Shown piece after piece: positions 10,632-23,300 of a stretch of 64,000 nucleotides of DNA. The DNA comes from Daphnia pulex (taxonomy: Eukaryota > Arthropoda > Branchiopoda > Diplostraca > Daphniidae). Location: contig NC_060018.1 in NCBI RefSeq assembly GCF_021134715.1, forward strand, positions 7,147,501 through 7,211,500, given 5' to 3'. The translations under genes were made by a program, and so were the position numbers. The notes below the pieces were generated by a model. The model was not told the origin of the DNA and searched no databases. It saw nothing but the letters and a program-made list of their open reading frames with translations. Position 1 is the first letter of the stretch, and each line of letters begins with the position of its first letter.

Positions 10632-11144
10632 ATGGCTCCTTCTGCGAACTCGGAAGATGCTCTTGCAAAAACATTTGACTCGTGTGTTGCTGATACAATA
10701 ATCAAAATCGGTATTATAAGTTGGATAATTCTATGCTTAACTTTGTTTTTATTCAACACAATTCATCCCACCTCTAAAAAAACCACATTTGATATTGCTT
10801 TTAAAATAGGAGGAGGAATGGCCACTGGTGTGCTGTTCTCATTGTTTTTGTTTAAGCGTAAGCAAACCTTTTAGTGCTAGGTTAATTTACTTTACTGAAT
10901 GTTGCTTTATTCTTTAAAAGGGAAATCATGGCCTGTTGTTTTTGGAGTTGGAGTTGGAGCAGGAATGGGTGCTTCTAACTGCCAATACAAGTTTAATGTC
11001 CCTTTTATGGTTAAGGCTGATCAAATCAAGGTACAAAATCTTAATGCAAAATCTTAATGCACATCAGCTATAAACAAATTTCCTGTATAGGTTATGGGGA
11101 CAACAGCTAATGTAAAGGATTCATCTTCTGAAATTCTTGTTTAA
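10632..11144 (+). CDS. MIC10: MICOS complex subunit MIC10
   Basis: Four exons: 10632-10710, 10810-10857, 10921-11030, 11091-11144, giving 96 aa. The protein matches MIC10, the small inner-mitochondrial-membrane protein that bends membranes at crista junctions. It has the CVADTIIKIG start of the first membrane segment, a Gly-rich GGGMATGVLFSLFLFKR, then WPVVFGVGVGAGMGASNCQY, the second Gly-rich membrane segment with the conserved SNCQ. The Gly-rich motifs of both segments drive oligomerisation in the family. The C-terminal tail (VMGTTANVKDSSSEILV) is longer than in vertebrates. The first intron is 99 nt, has no stop and is in frame, so an unspliced read-through also looks like an ORF. AATAAA lies at 11331. 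The convergent DNAJC16 gene ends only 220 bp away. Confidence 0.92.
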
Positions 11145-11330
11145 TTTTCTCACAGATTTATTGATTAGTTTCATCATGGAAATACATGGTGTTGTAGTTC
11201 CTGATTTAACCTGTATTAATGTAATGTGATTAGAAATGCAATTAGTAAGGAAAATGTGTTGTGGCAAAAGTGGTAAAAGGAAAAGATTCAATACAATACA
11301 TTTGTAATATTATTGACTAGGAGACAAGCA

Positions 11331-11336
11331 AATAAA
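11331..11336 (+). terminator. Poly(A) signal of MIC10
   Basis: AATAAA lies 187 nt after the MIC10 stop codon, in GCAAATAAAACACC. It sits 29 bp from the end of the convergent DNAJC16 coding region, so the two 3' ends probably abut or overlap. Confidence 0.5.
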
Positions 11337-11364
11337 ACACCAAATGACTTTTAACTAAAATAAT

Positions 11365-14300
11365 TTAGAAATTTCCGAATTCGGGCCAATAATTGATACT
11401 ATAGCGTTGGGTTGTGCCTTCAAAAAGACGATCTAACCAATTAGAGAGTCCGTCTAAAACAAATTCTGTAGAAGCTCGTTGACTTTGCAATCCCAATCCG
11501 TTTGCTATCAAGGGTTGCTAATAACCAAAAAAATATAATTTACGAACAACTCATCAAAATATTAATTTTAAATTACCTCATCATCAAGTGATTTCATGCA
11601 ATCACCCTTTTCGACATCTGAATTATCTGAATCTTCTAATGACGTATCATCAAACCCCATAAACGCCCCACTGGGATCATTTATAGAATGGTTTGATTTT
11701 GTTAAACGTCGAGCCATGCTTTGCATCCTCTGTTTCCAGAAAATAAAAACAAAAAAATAAAAAGTTTATTTCAGTTTAATCTAGCTCAAAATAAAAATAA
11801 ATTACCTTTCCACCACTATCAGAAATACATTCTGGATGACGAGCGTGATAGATACAGAAGTATCGTCTGTGTCCGTTTAGAGAAATAACAGTACCGACGC
11901 AGTTTTTCGACTTGACAAGATTTGAATCTAGCGTAATGTCTGCCATGGTTGATTTAGTATACAAATGTTGGGTAATAAATACATTTTTATAACAATGGCT
12001 TACCAGTTCCTTCATCCTCTTCGACGTTCTTCAAAGCTAAATTTAGCAGTCGGCTGTACCACTGTAGGCCACGGTCGATATTCATCCAACCGAACAATAA
12101 GCTTTTATTTCTAAAGAATGACAAAGTAAAATAATCATAAACGTGGGAGAATCAAATTTTAGCAAATTTTCCGGAAGATTTTACTTTCGATAAGGCCAAA
12201 CTGCTTTGTGAAATTTTGGAATTAAGATGTCCATTGATTGGTTATTTAACAACAAAACAATAGTGCGACAGCCAGGTTTCAGCAGTCTAACCATTCCGTT
12301 GTACGTTTCAGAACGCAGTTCATGGAGTTTTAATTCCGTTTTAGTTTGTCGAGGGGTTTGAATTACCCCTTTGTTTTTCTTTTGAATTGTTTCTTCTTCT
12401 AAACGCCTAAAAATCAACGGAAAAATGAAACAGAGTTCGTTAACATAACTGAAATAATAAAACTTTGTTCAGCAATTCTGGATATAGCGATAAATGCAAA
12501 AAATTACACAAGGTAAGTCATGACGTATCCTACTGCCGCGATAAAGAGAACTGGAAAGAGTCAAATTAATTAAAATTAGTATAACTGAAGGGAAAAATTC
12601 AAAAATTTGATATGATTTTCCGAACCTGTTCCAACAACTGAGCCGACAGCAAGAAGTTCTTGACGAGTGATATGATCTCCGAGAACTTCAGCCGCTGTCA
12701 CAAGGCGTGCAGTGATTCGACCAAAAATACCTTGTGCGTGTTCATCAACGAGTTCCTAAATGTTTTAAATGTAAATCGCATATCAATTGGGGCTATAATT
12801 AAAATAAATGTGATTTTTTTAAAACCAAATTTATACCTTCACAACTGTTTGATGTGCTAACGGTTGTGCAGTTCCCATGATTTTAGTTAAAGTACGATGA
12901 AGGTATTCAATGCTAGAGTTCCAATTGTCTACCCCGGAAACAAAAGGTTGCGAAAGCCAACTATAGCTTAGACGTCGAATATCTTGACGCCAAACAATAA
13001 CTACATGAGTAGTTGTCTCAGTCGGAGATTTCCCATCTTTGTTCCAAAGTGTTTTAATTATTGAGAAAAACCAAACGAGCTATTTGTTTAAACCTTCTAG
13101 TAGTGCGCGAAGGAATTCCGTTTGTTTTTCCCTAAAAACATAACTGAAGGCAATTCGATCACGGCTGAATTTAAACTGGCGAGTAAACTGTCGAAGTTGT
13201 TCTCGCGCTTCTTCATCCTCTTCTCGATCGTCTGTCACAAGAATGGCACAGAGGCGTCGGCGGACATTTGAACTCTCGGGAGGGCAGAGTGAATCGAGCA
13301 TATTCTAGTAGCACAAATCAGATTAATGTTTCTGTTTGTTTCATTTTTAGTCGAAAAGTTGAAAAACCTACTTGAGAAGAAAGTCTTGGCAACTGGAGAT
13401 ATTTGTTGGTTTCGATCACGTCTTTTAATGTTGAGTAAGGTAAATCCGCCATACTTAATCGGGCAGCCGGTTTGTCACGGTCTTCATGAAACAGTAAGAG
13501 AGAATCTAATTTTGAAGGGATATCAAACTTTTCGGAAAGAGTTTGTGTTGCCTCTATGTTTAACTGCGCGTAACTGCAATCGAATAAATATATGTGGTTA
13601 TGACAAGAAAGTTTCTTATTTAATTATAAAGTCCAAAAGACAAAATTCCAGTAATATAAAGTGAGCTTACCCAAAAACGGCATGAGATCTATACTTGAAA
13701 GCCAAAGTCAAGTAACGTAGACGGACTAGTTCCAATTTTCCAAATAGCAGCACACGGACTTTGTTATCTTTCCATCCACTTAAAAACTGTTCTGAATTCT
13801 GGTCATTAATTGCGGTTATCAGATTACGTGAAAACCGGCTCCTGATAAATTCTGTCGATTACGGAATATAACAATTATCTGTATACATCACACGTTCAGG
13901 ATTAAAATTTTTCATACCTATAACTTTGACAGTGCTAAATTCGTCATCCTTGTAGCATGAGATTCTGGATTCCATCACCAGCACAATGTGTGGAAGTTCT
14001 CCTCTTTTCCCTCCAAGTTTATGAGCTAACTCGGTTTCTTGGTCAAAGTGAACTGTAGCTAAGTTTATTCCAATTGGATTCAAATCTTCTACCAATCGTT
14101 GCCACATGGGCAACACATGAACACACATCAGACACCATTCAGAATAGACAAAAATCAAGTAAGGTTGATTCTGACTTTGTGGGGAAATTAGATTTTCATA
14201 ACCCCTACACAAACAATATTGTTAGCACCTCCTATAAAATATTAAAAACAAATGTACTTTATTACCTCATAGTAATTCTATGCTGATGAAATGCAGTCAT

Positions 14301-14863
14301 TTCAGACATTTTAAACTGAAATCTAAATCCACCATGTTCTGAGAAAAATGATCCTCTATCTCCAAAGCCAGTATTAGGGTTGTTCATGTTCCTGTTCAGA
14401 CTATCATCAACAACTCCTTTTTGATCAAAAAGTTTCCTTCGGGCAGGATCTGACAATAACTGTAACCCAAACATCTATACATCAAAACTGTCAACTTATT
14501 GAAAATAAAATTGTAAAAGTACCTCATATGCTTTATTAATCTCCACAAACTTTGATTCTGCATTTTCATTTTTATTTTTATCTGGATGCCTAAATAATAA
14601 GAAAAAATTTGATTCACATCCCATGCTAATAATAAATTCTGTACACATAGGTATATTACAATAAATAGAACAAATTCTTATTCTTGGGGAAGATATTTTA
14701 GAAAAAATTACCATTCTCTCGCATGTTGTTTGTATGCTCTGCGGATATCTGAAGTTGATGCTCCTCTTTTCAGACCTAACACATCGTATGGGTCCCAGCA
14801 GCGAACCGCAATCACAAAAACACTAATGAAAAAAATAGTCACAAGGGTCTTGAAGGAAAACAT
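11365..14863 (-). CDS. DNAJC16: DnaJ homolog subfamily C member 16 (J domain plus thioredoxin-like, membrane-anchored)
   Basis: Fifteen exons, total 816 aa: 14863-14712, 14589-14523, 14474-14266, 14204-13918, 13851-13671, 13573-13372, 13304-13094, 13036-12837, 12755-12626, 12550-12508, 12406-12185, 12110-12004, 11939-11806, 11729-11577, 11517-11365. It starts with a hydrophobic signal (FFISVFVIAV), then a J domain (WDPYDVLGLKRGAS; HPD at 52-54, just after the exon 1/2 junction). A thioredoxin-like domain follows with an intact CLMC at about 167-170. A transmembrane segment lies near 540-560 (VLFIAAVGYVMTYLV). Human DNAJC16 has the same order and 782 aa. It is an ER-anchored co-chaperone that recruits Hsp70; its exact client is not clear from sequence. 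The acidic C-terminal region (about 715-765) looks disordered. Confidence 0.92.
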
Positions 14864-17383
14864 TTCAGATTTGATCGCGTTGATCAAATTATCAACTTAT
14901 TAATGTTTGTTTTTTTCCAAGGGATGAGGCCCTTAGGCTAGAGTAACACTACAAACTGAACTGCATCCATACAAAATGAATACAATGAGTATTATGGATC
15001 CAGAACATCAGCGACCGCTAGTGGTTGACCATAGAACTTCTTCTCTTCCACATTTTTTTAAGGAAGCCGCAATGCGGATCGATATGTAACGCTGTAACGT
15101 GAATGGCGCTTATAATAAAATTGCAGTGTATTTTGTTTGGTTCTTTTTTTGTGTAACTTACGGAGGTAGAAAGATTCACGTAGGTGTTCTTTCTTCCCTT
15201 TTTCTACTTCCAGAACCATAATAAAGCACATTAAGTTAAAGTGTTAAACTAGTGGTATGCTCAAAAATTGCTCATGCTGCATCAGACTTAGAGAACTAGA
15301 CTTTAAGAGAACTAGTACTTATGTCTAGATTTGGATTAAAGATTTTGCAAAAATTTGCAAATAATTATAGTCGTTAGTTCTATGTATTCTAAGGTTTTAT
15401 CCAAATATAAATTAAAATAAGATAAGAGCCAAAGAACCGTACGGATGCCTTCGGGTTATTTTTGCGCATTTACTGGCGCATTTACTCACGATAGGACGTA
15501 ATAGTTTGGGAATATTTAGAAATATTCGATCCTTTTCTTCGCTTATTTGTTTTGTTATTACGTCTATAATGTAAATATAAAATTATATTATCAACTTCAA
15601 ATTACGATTTTCTAGCGACGAATTCTTTGTTAATACTTGCTCATCAAGACAATTAATTGAAACATCAATAATGCCTTTTCGAAATCGTTTTCTCTAGTAA
15701 AAACCGGGTCTTTGCATTGCACAAAAATTGGTACAAGAAGAATGAAAGATTTCCCACATTTTATATTTTTTAAATAATTTATCGGCATAAAAAAGTAAAA
15801 TTACACTGATTTTAAAAACATGGAAATTTTTAAACAAAATTTTTTTAATGTTCCTTTGGGGTTTCACACAGAAGTTTATTACAAATGTATAAACAATGCT
15901 CATGAACAAAAATTAAATAATATTCTTGGGGATAACCATTTTTTTGGCCTAATTCGACTATACTAATTGTAGAAGAGGATAGAGGCACGCTGTAGATCAT
16001 TTTTCAAAAATAAGCGGGTGGCGCTAATTAAAAACAATAAAAAAAGTATCGCATTGAATTTTTGTTTGTTTTTATCTTCCAAGTTCAAATGCAAAAATAT
16101 CAACGCGCATTAACTGTTTAGAAGACATATTTTAATTTCCATTTCCTCGCTTTTGTTCGATTTGTTCTATTTAGTGCCAATTGGATTTGGATGTCACATC
16201 TCACATGCCAGATATTTGAATGCGGTTAAAAGTGGAACAGATGGAGGTCCTGTGGTTGAATCGGATAAGTGATCGTTCCATGAGTGGGTCGAGTGTCGAG
16301 TGGTCCGCAGTTCGAATCCCCCGAACGTCCTAGAGGATTTATTGTGAGGTACTAAGCATAATGGCATTTAATTGTCATTCTTTGTATGTATATAGGTGAA
16401 GATCCGAGTAATAAGGCATCTCTCAGCCAGATTTAACTCCAGAGAACCTTTCAGACTCCTGATATTTCTGTTGTTACTCTTCTTCAATACCCAGCTTGAT
16501 CAATAGTAAAGCTCATTTAAGATATCTGATGAACACAATGACTAGGTTTTCTTAACAATCCGTCAGATCGTGTTATAAACCAAACCTTACTTAGTTATTA
16601 TTGTACCCATTATGTAATATATATATGGGTATAACTAGATAACGCCCCAAAAAAATAATATCAGCCCACATCAATGTCTGTACTACGTTGGGAAAGAATA
16701 AATCTACCTAGTGGTGATGAATGGATTCGTCTACCTGAACTAACTCAAACAGATTGATTAAATGCGGGGCTTTAGTAGTTACCACGTAACCTATTACGAT
16801 CAAGTATCACAAGATAATTCCTTTATTTTTTTATTTTGGGGTAGCGCTTTTTTTTGCTTTTAAAATTATCTTATGATTATTACCTCTTAATTGTCGCTTT
16901 ATTTAAAAAGAAAGTCCATTTCGAATTTCTCTCGCGAAACTTCTGTACTTAAAATTACCAAATAAATTTGACGATTGGAAAACCACACTGTATTTGGCAC
17001 TACACATGGAGCAATGCGTACAACAACTGCCAAATGTGCTCTATGTACACGCAAATAATACGTTGCAAATAAAACAATAAAAAATCCTCAAGGTGAGCAA
17101 GGGAAGACAAAAAGAAAGCTGTACACAAATCATTGGAGAACTGAATGCACATTTCAAAAGGCACTGGTGAACTAACAAAAACTAACAATATTGAGTTATT
17201 AAAGAGGTAAATTACTTAGCTCAAAAATTGCAAAACCACGAAAACACAGTATTGTTTAGTTTCAATAACATTCAAAACTATCTGTTCTAATTGCGTCACA
17301 TGTTATTGCTAAATAGTCACTTGTTCCCACACTCTTATTCACTTAGCAAAAACTTCACAGCCAAACAAACATTCAGTATTTTT
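14864..17383. other. Spacer between DNAJC16 and fat
   Basis: I find no credible coding exon. It holds the DNAJC16 promoter at the left and presumably the fat 3' UTR at the right; a minus-strand AATAAA lies near 16900. A tRNA-like stretch near 16.3 kb is listed separately. The rest is AT-rich. Confidence 0.5.
16236..16345 (+). repeat. tRNA-derived sequence or SINE head with pol III A and B boxes
   Basis: TGGTTGAATCGG at about 16253 fits the pol III A box (TRGCNNAGYNGG, one mismatch). GTTCGAATCCC at about 16309 fits the B box (GGTTCGANTCC), about 55 bp downstream, a tRNA-like spacing. The flanks do not form a proper acceptor stem, and the T-arm stem pairs poorly, so this is not a functional tRNA. 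A SINE head or tRNA pseudogene is likely. Confidence 0.4.
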
Positions 17384-20300
17384 TTATATATACTCTTCAT
17401 TTGCTTTGGGACACACGACCATACGAGAAGAGACATTGTTTCTTCCATTGCAGTCTGGTAATTCTGCAATATCTTTAAACACGCCCACCAAGCTCTCAAA
17501 ATTTGGCCCCCAGTTGAGAAGATAGTCCCATCCTAGTGACGATCCATTCGGAGGTTTGTATGCACTGATGTTGGAAAGGTCGTCATCGGATGCGACCAGA
17601 GTGCTTAACGAGCCTCGGAAAGAATCGAATCCGTCGTAATGTTTGCCCGATTCGTTGTCGTGTTCGTTTTCGTTATCGACTTCGGCCAGCTTGGAGAAAA
17701 TCATGTTCCCTGGCCCGAAATCCCTGGAAACTTTCTCGTAGTTGTTCTCATATTCGAATTCAGAGCAAGTAAACGAATCGTTGCCACTTTCGTCCGTGGA
17801 ACTCTCGGCCGTTTCCAACAACTCCGTGTTGGTTTCCATCAATTCGGACAGTTTTTCTTTACTTCTCGGCCGGTCATCACTCGAACTCGAAACAGCATCC
17901 AGTGTACTGACCAAGCTGGAATTACGAGGTCTGGAGTTTAGACGCTCGATTTCTTCGGCCGTCAAGCCCAGCGCTACGCCCATTTCGCTTCCAGTTTTCT
18001 TCTTCTTTTTAGTGGCTTGGGACGAGTTTCGTATCGAGCTTGTGCTCTGGCTCAACTGACTGACAGGACTATTCAGGCTCCTTTCGCTAGTGCTCATTAC
18101 ATCCTTGACGCCTCCTACTTGCGACGTGGCTAAAAGGGCCGTCTGAAGTGGTTTGCCGCTTAGATCTTGCAGAGTCAGAATGCGCGGAGTTTGTTGCGAG
18201 AGCTCAGAGCTGGGGCTAAGTCGAGCTAGCGGTGTGCTTTGCATCTTCAACACTCCCGGAGACTCACGAGGAGGGGCCACTGGCGGTCCACCAGGCAACC
18301 CAGGAGCTGGACTGGATCGCAAAATGTTTCTGGGCGATTCGCGGTGAGTAGGGCTGACGAAGCTGTGTGGCGAATGACGATGACTGTGCTTGTGGTAACT
18401 CGGAACGTGAGGATTGGTCTTGTACTTGCGAACGTTACCGTCACGATAGCCCTTGTAGTGGTAAACGATGTCGATGTCGGAAGGAGCGATGGAACTAGCG
18501 TTCTCCAAGTCGTAATGCTCGGGACCTTCGCAGTCACCTAAACCAAGGCCAGTCATGGAACTGTTGTCTCCTAAATGCGAATCCTCAACCCGTAAGGGCA
18601 CACCGGGAGATTTGTTAACCACTTCACGTTCAATTATATCCGGCCGCTGTGGTCTGTCTCGATCCCGATGGTCCGCCACTTCGCGCTCGCGAAATTTCTT
18701 CGACGCCATATCTTGAGTCAACCGGGGACGGACACATCCGTCCTCACTCACGTCAGACGTTTCGACGTACCCTGACTCGGCCAAGGTTCGGGATGGATCG
18801 TTGATCGATCCGCCTCCCATCATGGCGCCTCCGTTATGCTTGTTGATCTGCAATCCGGCTTTTTTGTCACGCTGCTGGCGGCGAACCCGCACGACTACGA
18901 AGCTGATCAAAATGGCTACGAGCAGAATCACGAAGAAAACGATGACGAGGGTAATGCCGATGCTTAAAGGATCGGGAGCAGTTGAGGCACCGGCGATACT
19001 GTTGCTGCATCCAGTCAAAACGCGACCGTGGTGAACAACTCTGTCAAATATTCCACCAGAACCGTTCAGGGGCTGGATCTCATCGTTGACAGTGAAATTA
19101 GCCAGGCATCCTTCGAATTCTGAAATTTAAACAAAAATAGGCAAATGTGAAAACAAGAACGAAAAGTTGTAGTCTAAAGAAGAAATTTCACTTACCAAAG
19201 ACATTCGTGTTGATGTTGTAGACGTCTTTATTCGCGGCGCCAATGATGACAGATGTTAGATAAGGATCCATGAAGTCGTGGACGATGGACATGTCAAGCT
19301 CATCTCCAACTTCAACGCCATCCAAAATTAAGCGCAAGGTGCGGAATTTCGACGTCAATGTGACATTGTGCCACGTTCCATCGGCCAGCATTGTATCTTC
19401 TACCGTCATGTTGACCAGCGATCCAGATCCGTATCGCGAAGCATATTGTAAAAATCCATCTTGAAGCTAAAAGGAAGAAAAATAGACATTTAATTTTCCG
19501 CTAGGAAATCATTTTGATTGTCAATTACCTTTAATGCTGTAAAGTCGTTATTCGTTGCGGCAAAGAATAGGTAGCCATTTTTCGCTACGGTCCTAAAACT
19601 GACCGAGACGGAATTGTGAAGAGAGATGGATTCTCCAATTTCCCGCGGGATCCGGCTTTGGCTAAATCGTCCGCTTATAGAGCGGAATTCTTCCGCTATT
19701 TCTCTTTTCCATTTCTGGCCGCTAGAGTAGAGGGCGCGAATAATTTGACGTCTTCGATGTCGTTCGGAGATGTAGAACTCGGCGTAACTGCCCTGAGTAA
19801 AAGACATGGGTTCCAGGGCCGCAAAACAATTAGGAGCCTGAAGACCTCCTTGGCAAACGCAGGTAGCGTTGCTCCAGCCGTCAACACATGTACCGCCCAC
19901 TCCGCAAGATGGGCCATGCCCATTACAAAGTTCTCGGCGACGTTGACAAGTGCTGGTTACTCCTCTCGACTTTAATGGATTTGAAAGGTTCAAGGAGCGA
20001 CCGTTGACCGATACACTTTGGAAGCAACCGATGAAATCGTCACTGTGCACCTGGCCGGGCCGATCTTGGATTGATTCGATTGTGGCTACACCTCCTAAAT
20101 ACATTGGCTGGTTGCTAAAGTTCAGAGTTCTATAAAAATAGAAAAAAACAAAGAAAGAATTTAAAAATTGTGTGCCAGAATTAAATGGAATTTTCAAATT
20201 AATTTTTACCCTGTGGGTCCGGTGTAATCGGCGGAACAAGTCCTATCGCCTGATCGGCAATCTCGACAGCTTTCGCCCGTGTGGGAACATTCTCCAACGC

Positions 20301-23300
20301 TGAGAGATCCAATGCGGCCATTCCGGGTTGCGGTGACTCGATACCATTTGCCATCCGACACTATCTTCGGAACACTTATGGAAGCGATGGCTGTCTGGGA
20401 ACCGCCGAACATAAAACGGGCCTTCTTCTGGTGAATTTCCAGCGCTACAAAGTCTGAACGGCCGCCAGTCTGCTGCCCAAAGTTGTAGGCCAAAAGTGCG
20501 TCATCCATGTTCGTGGAGAAAACAATCGAAATGTCATTGGTGCTAGCTTCCAGAGGCGGGAACATCATGTAAGACAGTTCTGAGAATCCGAAAGATGATC
20601 TCTCGCAATGAGTGCCAAAGTAATTGTCGGAGCACAGGCAACGGTAGCCTGGCTTCCGATTTTCGCAAATTCCTCCGTTCAAGCAAGGATTTGGTCGACA
20701 CGAATCGGATGTCAGCTCACACTGGTTCCCTCGATATCCAGGCCGGCACAGGCAAAAGTAAGCTCCTTCTTGTGTTTCTTGACATGATCCGCCATTGCGG
20801 CATGGTGATGGCGTATGTTCGCATGCCCGGCTGCGTTCTTGGTCGCATTGTTTGCCCTGGAAACCCATCGGACAGCTGCACTGGAAATCGGATCCTTGGC
20901 GGGTGCAAGCGCCTCCGTTACGGCACGGAGAAGGTGTGCAAGGATCTTGGCGCAATTCACATCGAGATCCGCTGAAACCGTTTTTGCAGCTGCAAATGAA
21001 CTGATTTTCCAGTCGCGGAGAAGTGAAAATGAAAACTGGAGAATCAACCGTCTCCAGTTCTTCCGACATCCGCAGAGTGGAAGAGCAAACACCTCCGTTC
21101 TCGCAGGGCATGTTCTGGCACGGAGTGAAATTAGAGACGAACCTAGTCGACGGAGTCAGAGCTTTTTGTATGAGATCCTTGGCTGTGTCCAGGAAAGTCG
21201 CCACGCTTTCTTGATCCCAGTAATCTCCTTGCGGCTTTTGGACGGCCAAAGTGAGATCAACGTGATCGCCTTCCGGATGGATGCTGTAGATGTGAACAGT
21301 GCCGAAAGAGACGCTGGCCTGCAGGGCATCCAGGAGCGGTTTCCAGTGGTTGACCAGCAATCGCTCAGTGGATGTGTTCAATAGGCGGAGTGTGACACTA
21401 TTTTGCAACGTCTTGTTGTCGAAAGACGTAAAGGATATCGATATCGAGGAGGTGACATCCGGATGGACGCCATCGTTGCCCGATATTTTCAAATTGTAAT
21501 CAGATGGTTTGTGAATTCGTGAAGCGTGCAGGTTACAGCCTCTGGGTATACTGAAGAGATTGGCGGCACTGACAGATTGACCGCTGACAATGCGGCACTG
21601 GTACTGGCCCGCAATGTCCAAATCATTGGGTCTCACGTCGGCTATTCGGCCACCAACGAACGTCTCTGTGTAGATGTTGACTACCAGCCGGACTGTGCGA
21701 GCCGTGCTGGGATTGTCGTTCCTATCCAGCACATTGATGCTCACAGGTAACTGCGACTTGAGTCGAGGGGTTCCAGCATCAGCGATTTCCACCAGGATCG
21801 TCATTTGCGGCGCTTCTTCTCGATCGAGGATGTTGGTCGTTCGTAGGACGCCTGTGTCTTTGTCAACGACAAAGTAGTCCTTGTGATCGCCTCCCACGAT
21901 CGTGTAGGTAAAAGGTTCGGCGTTTGGAGCTTGATCGGCGTCGATGGCACTTAAAATCATGACGCTTGTTCCTGGAGGCTCGTTCTCAAAGACGGAACCA
22001 ACTGGATGCACTGGCTCAAAGACTGGGCCGTTGTCGTTGATATCTTGAATGACAATATGCACTTCAGTGGTGCCTGTTTGGGGTGGAACGCCTCTGTCGA
22101 TGGCTCCCACTGTGACGTTGTAGACGGCCTGACGCTCACGGTCCAGCAGGGAAACCGTTTCAATAATTCCGCTGCGAGGATCGATCCTGAAAGCTTTGCT
22201 TCCTTCGCCACCCAGGATTGAGTAGGTGAATTCGTTATTGGGTGGCCGGACGTCCTTGTCGACAGCTTCGACGGTGACAACTTTGGTGCCGATGGGAGCC
22301 GATTCGACCAGTTGGAGCACATGATAAATCGGCTGGACAAAGACGGGCGCATCATTGCCGTCCTGAATTGAAATGATGACTTGGGCCTCGTCGGTGTCAT
22401 TGCCCCGAATGCCGCCCCTGTTCTTGGCCATAACCGACAGGACAATGCGAGCGTGATCCACCGGACTCACCATGTAGTCGACGGATGAAATATCTTGGCC
22501 GTTGAGGTCGGACTGGCTGCCGCGCTGGGCGCTAGTCATCGGCAATTGCTCTTTCAAGATGCTGACAAAATGAAGATTCGATTCACGGTCCAGTGGGCGG
22601 GCCACGGTGATGACTCCCGTTTCCGGCGTGATGTGGAATCCTCGATCGTTACTGGATCCCACGAAGAGGTAGAACACTTCTCCGTCTTCTCCGTTGTCTC
22701 TGTCCGTCGCCTGGATGATACCAACGCTGGCTCCTACCGGCACCGATTCAGAGACGGTGAACTGGAAGACGGGCTGGACGAACTTGGGGAAGAACTCGTT
22801 GCGGCCGGTGATGTGAACGCGAACGACCGTTGAACCAAACATGGAAGAGTCTGGATTGGACGCCAACACGTCCAGTTCGTAATAATTTTTCTCTTCGAAA
22901 TCGAATGAGCTCTTTGTGGTCAAGACGCCCGTCTCCGAGTCGATGGTGAAGAAATCTTTGCCATTGCCGCCGATTATGGAATATTGGATGATTCCATTTT
23001 TGGCTGAATCGGCATCGAACGCTTCCAGATCCATGACCAGCGTGTCCGGTGGCAAATTTTCACGGACAAAGCCGTCGTAATGGGATTGATTGAATCGCGG
23101 TGGATTGTCGTTGACATCCGTCAACAACACAGTCAAAGTAGCCGTGGCAAGTTTAGGCTCGAAACCCATATCAGTGGCGGTGATGTTGAGCGTGAATTTG
23201 GGCAGCGTGTCAAAATCCAAAGTATTGGCGACGCTGATGTCTCCCGTGTTGGGATCGATCAGGAATTTGTTCTCGTCGTTACCACTGACGATGGCGTAGT

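Noticed and set aside
10632-10874. An 80-codon single-exon protein
   Set aside because: It is MIC10 exons 1-2 with introns 1 and 2 read through. Splicing at 10711-10809 restores the conserved IKIGGGMATG sequence.
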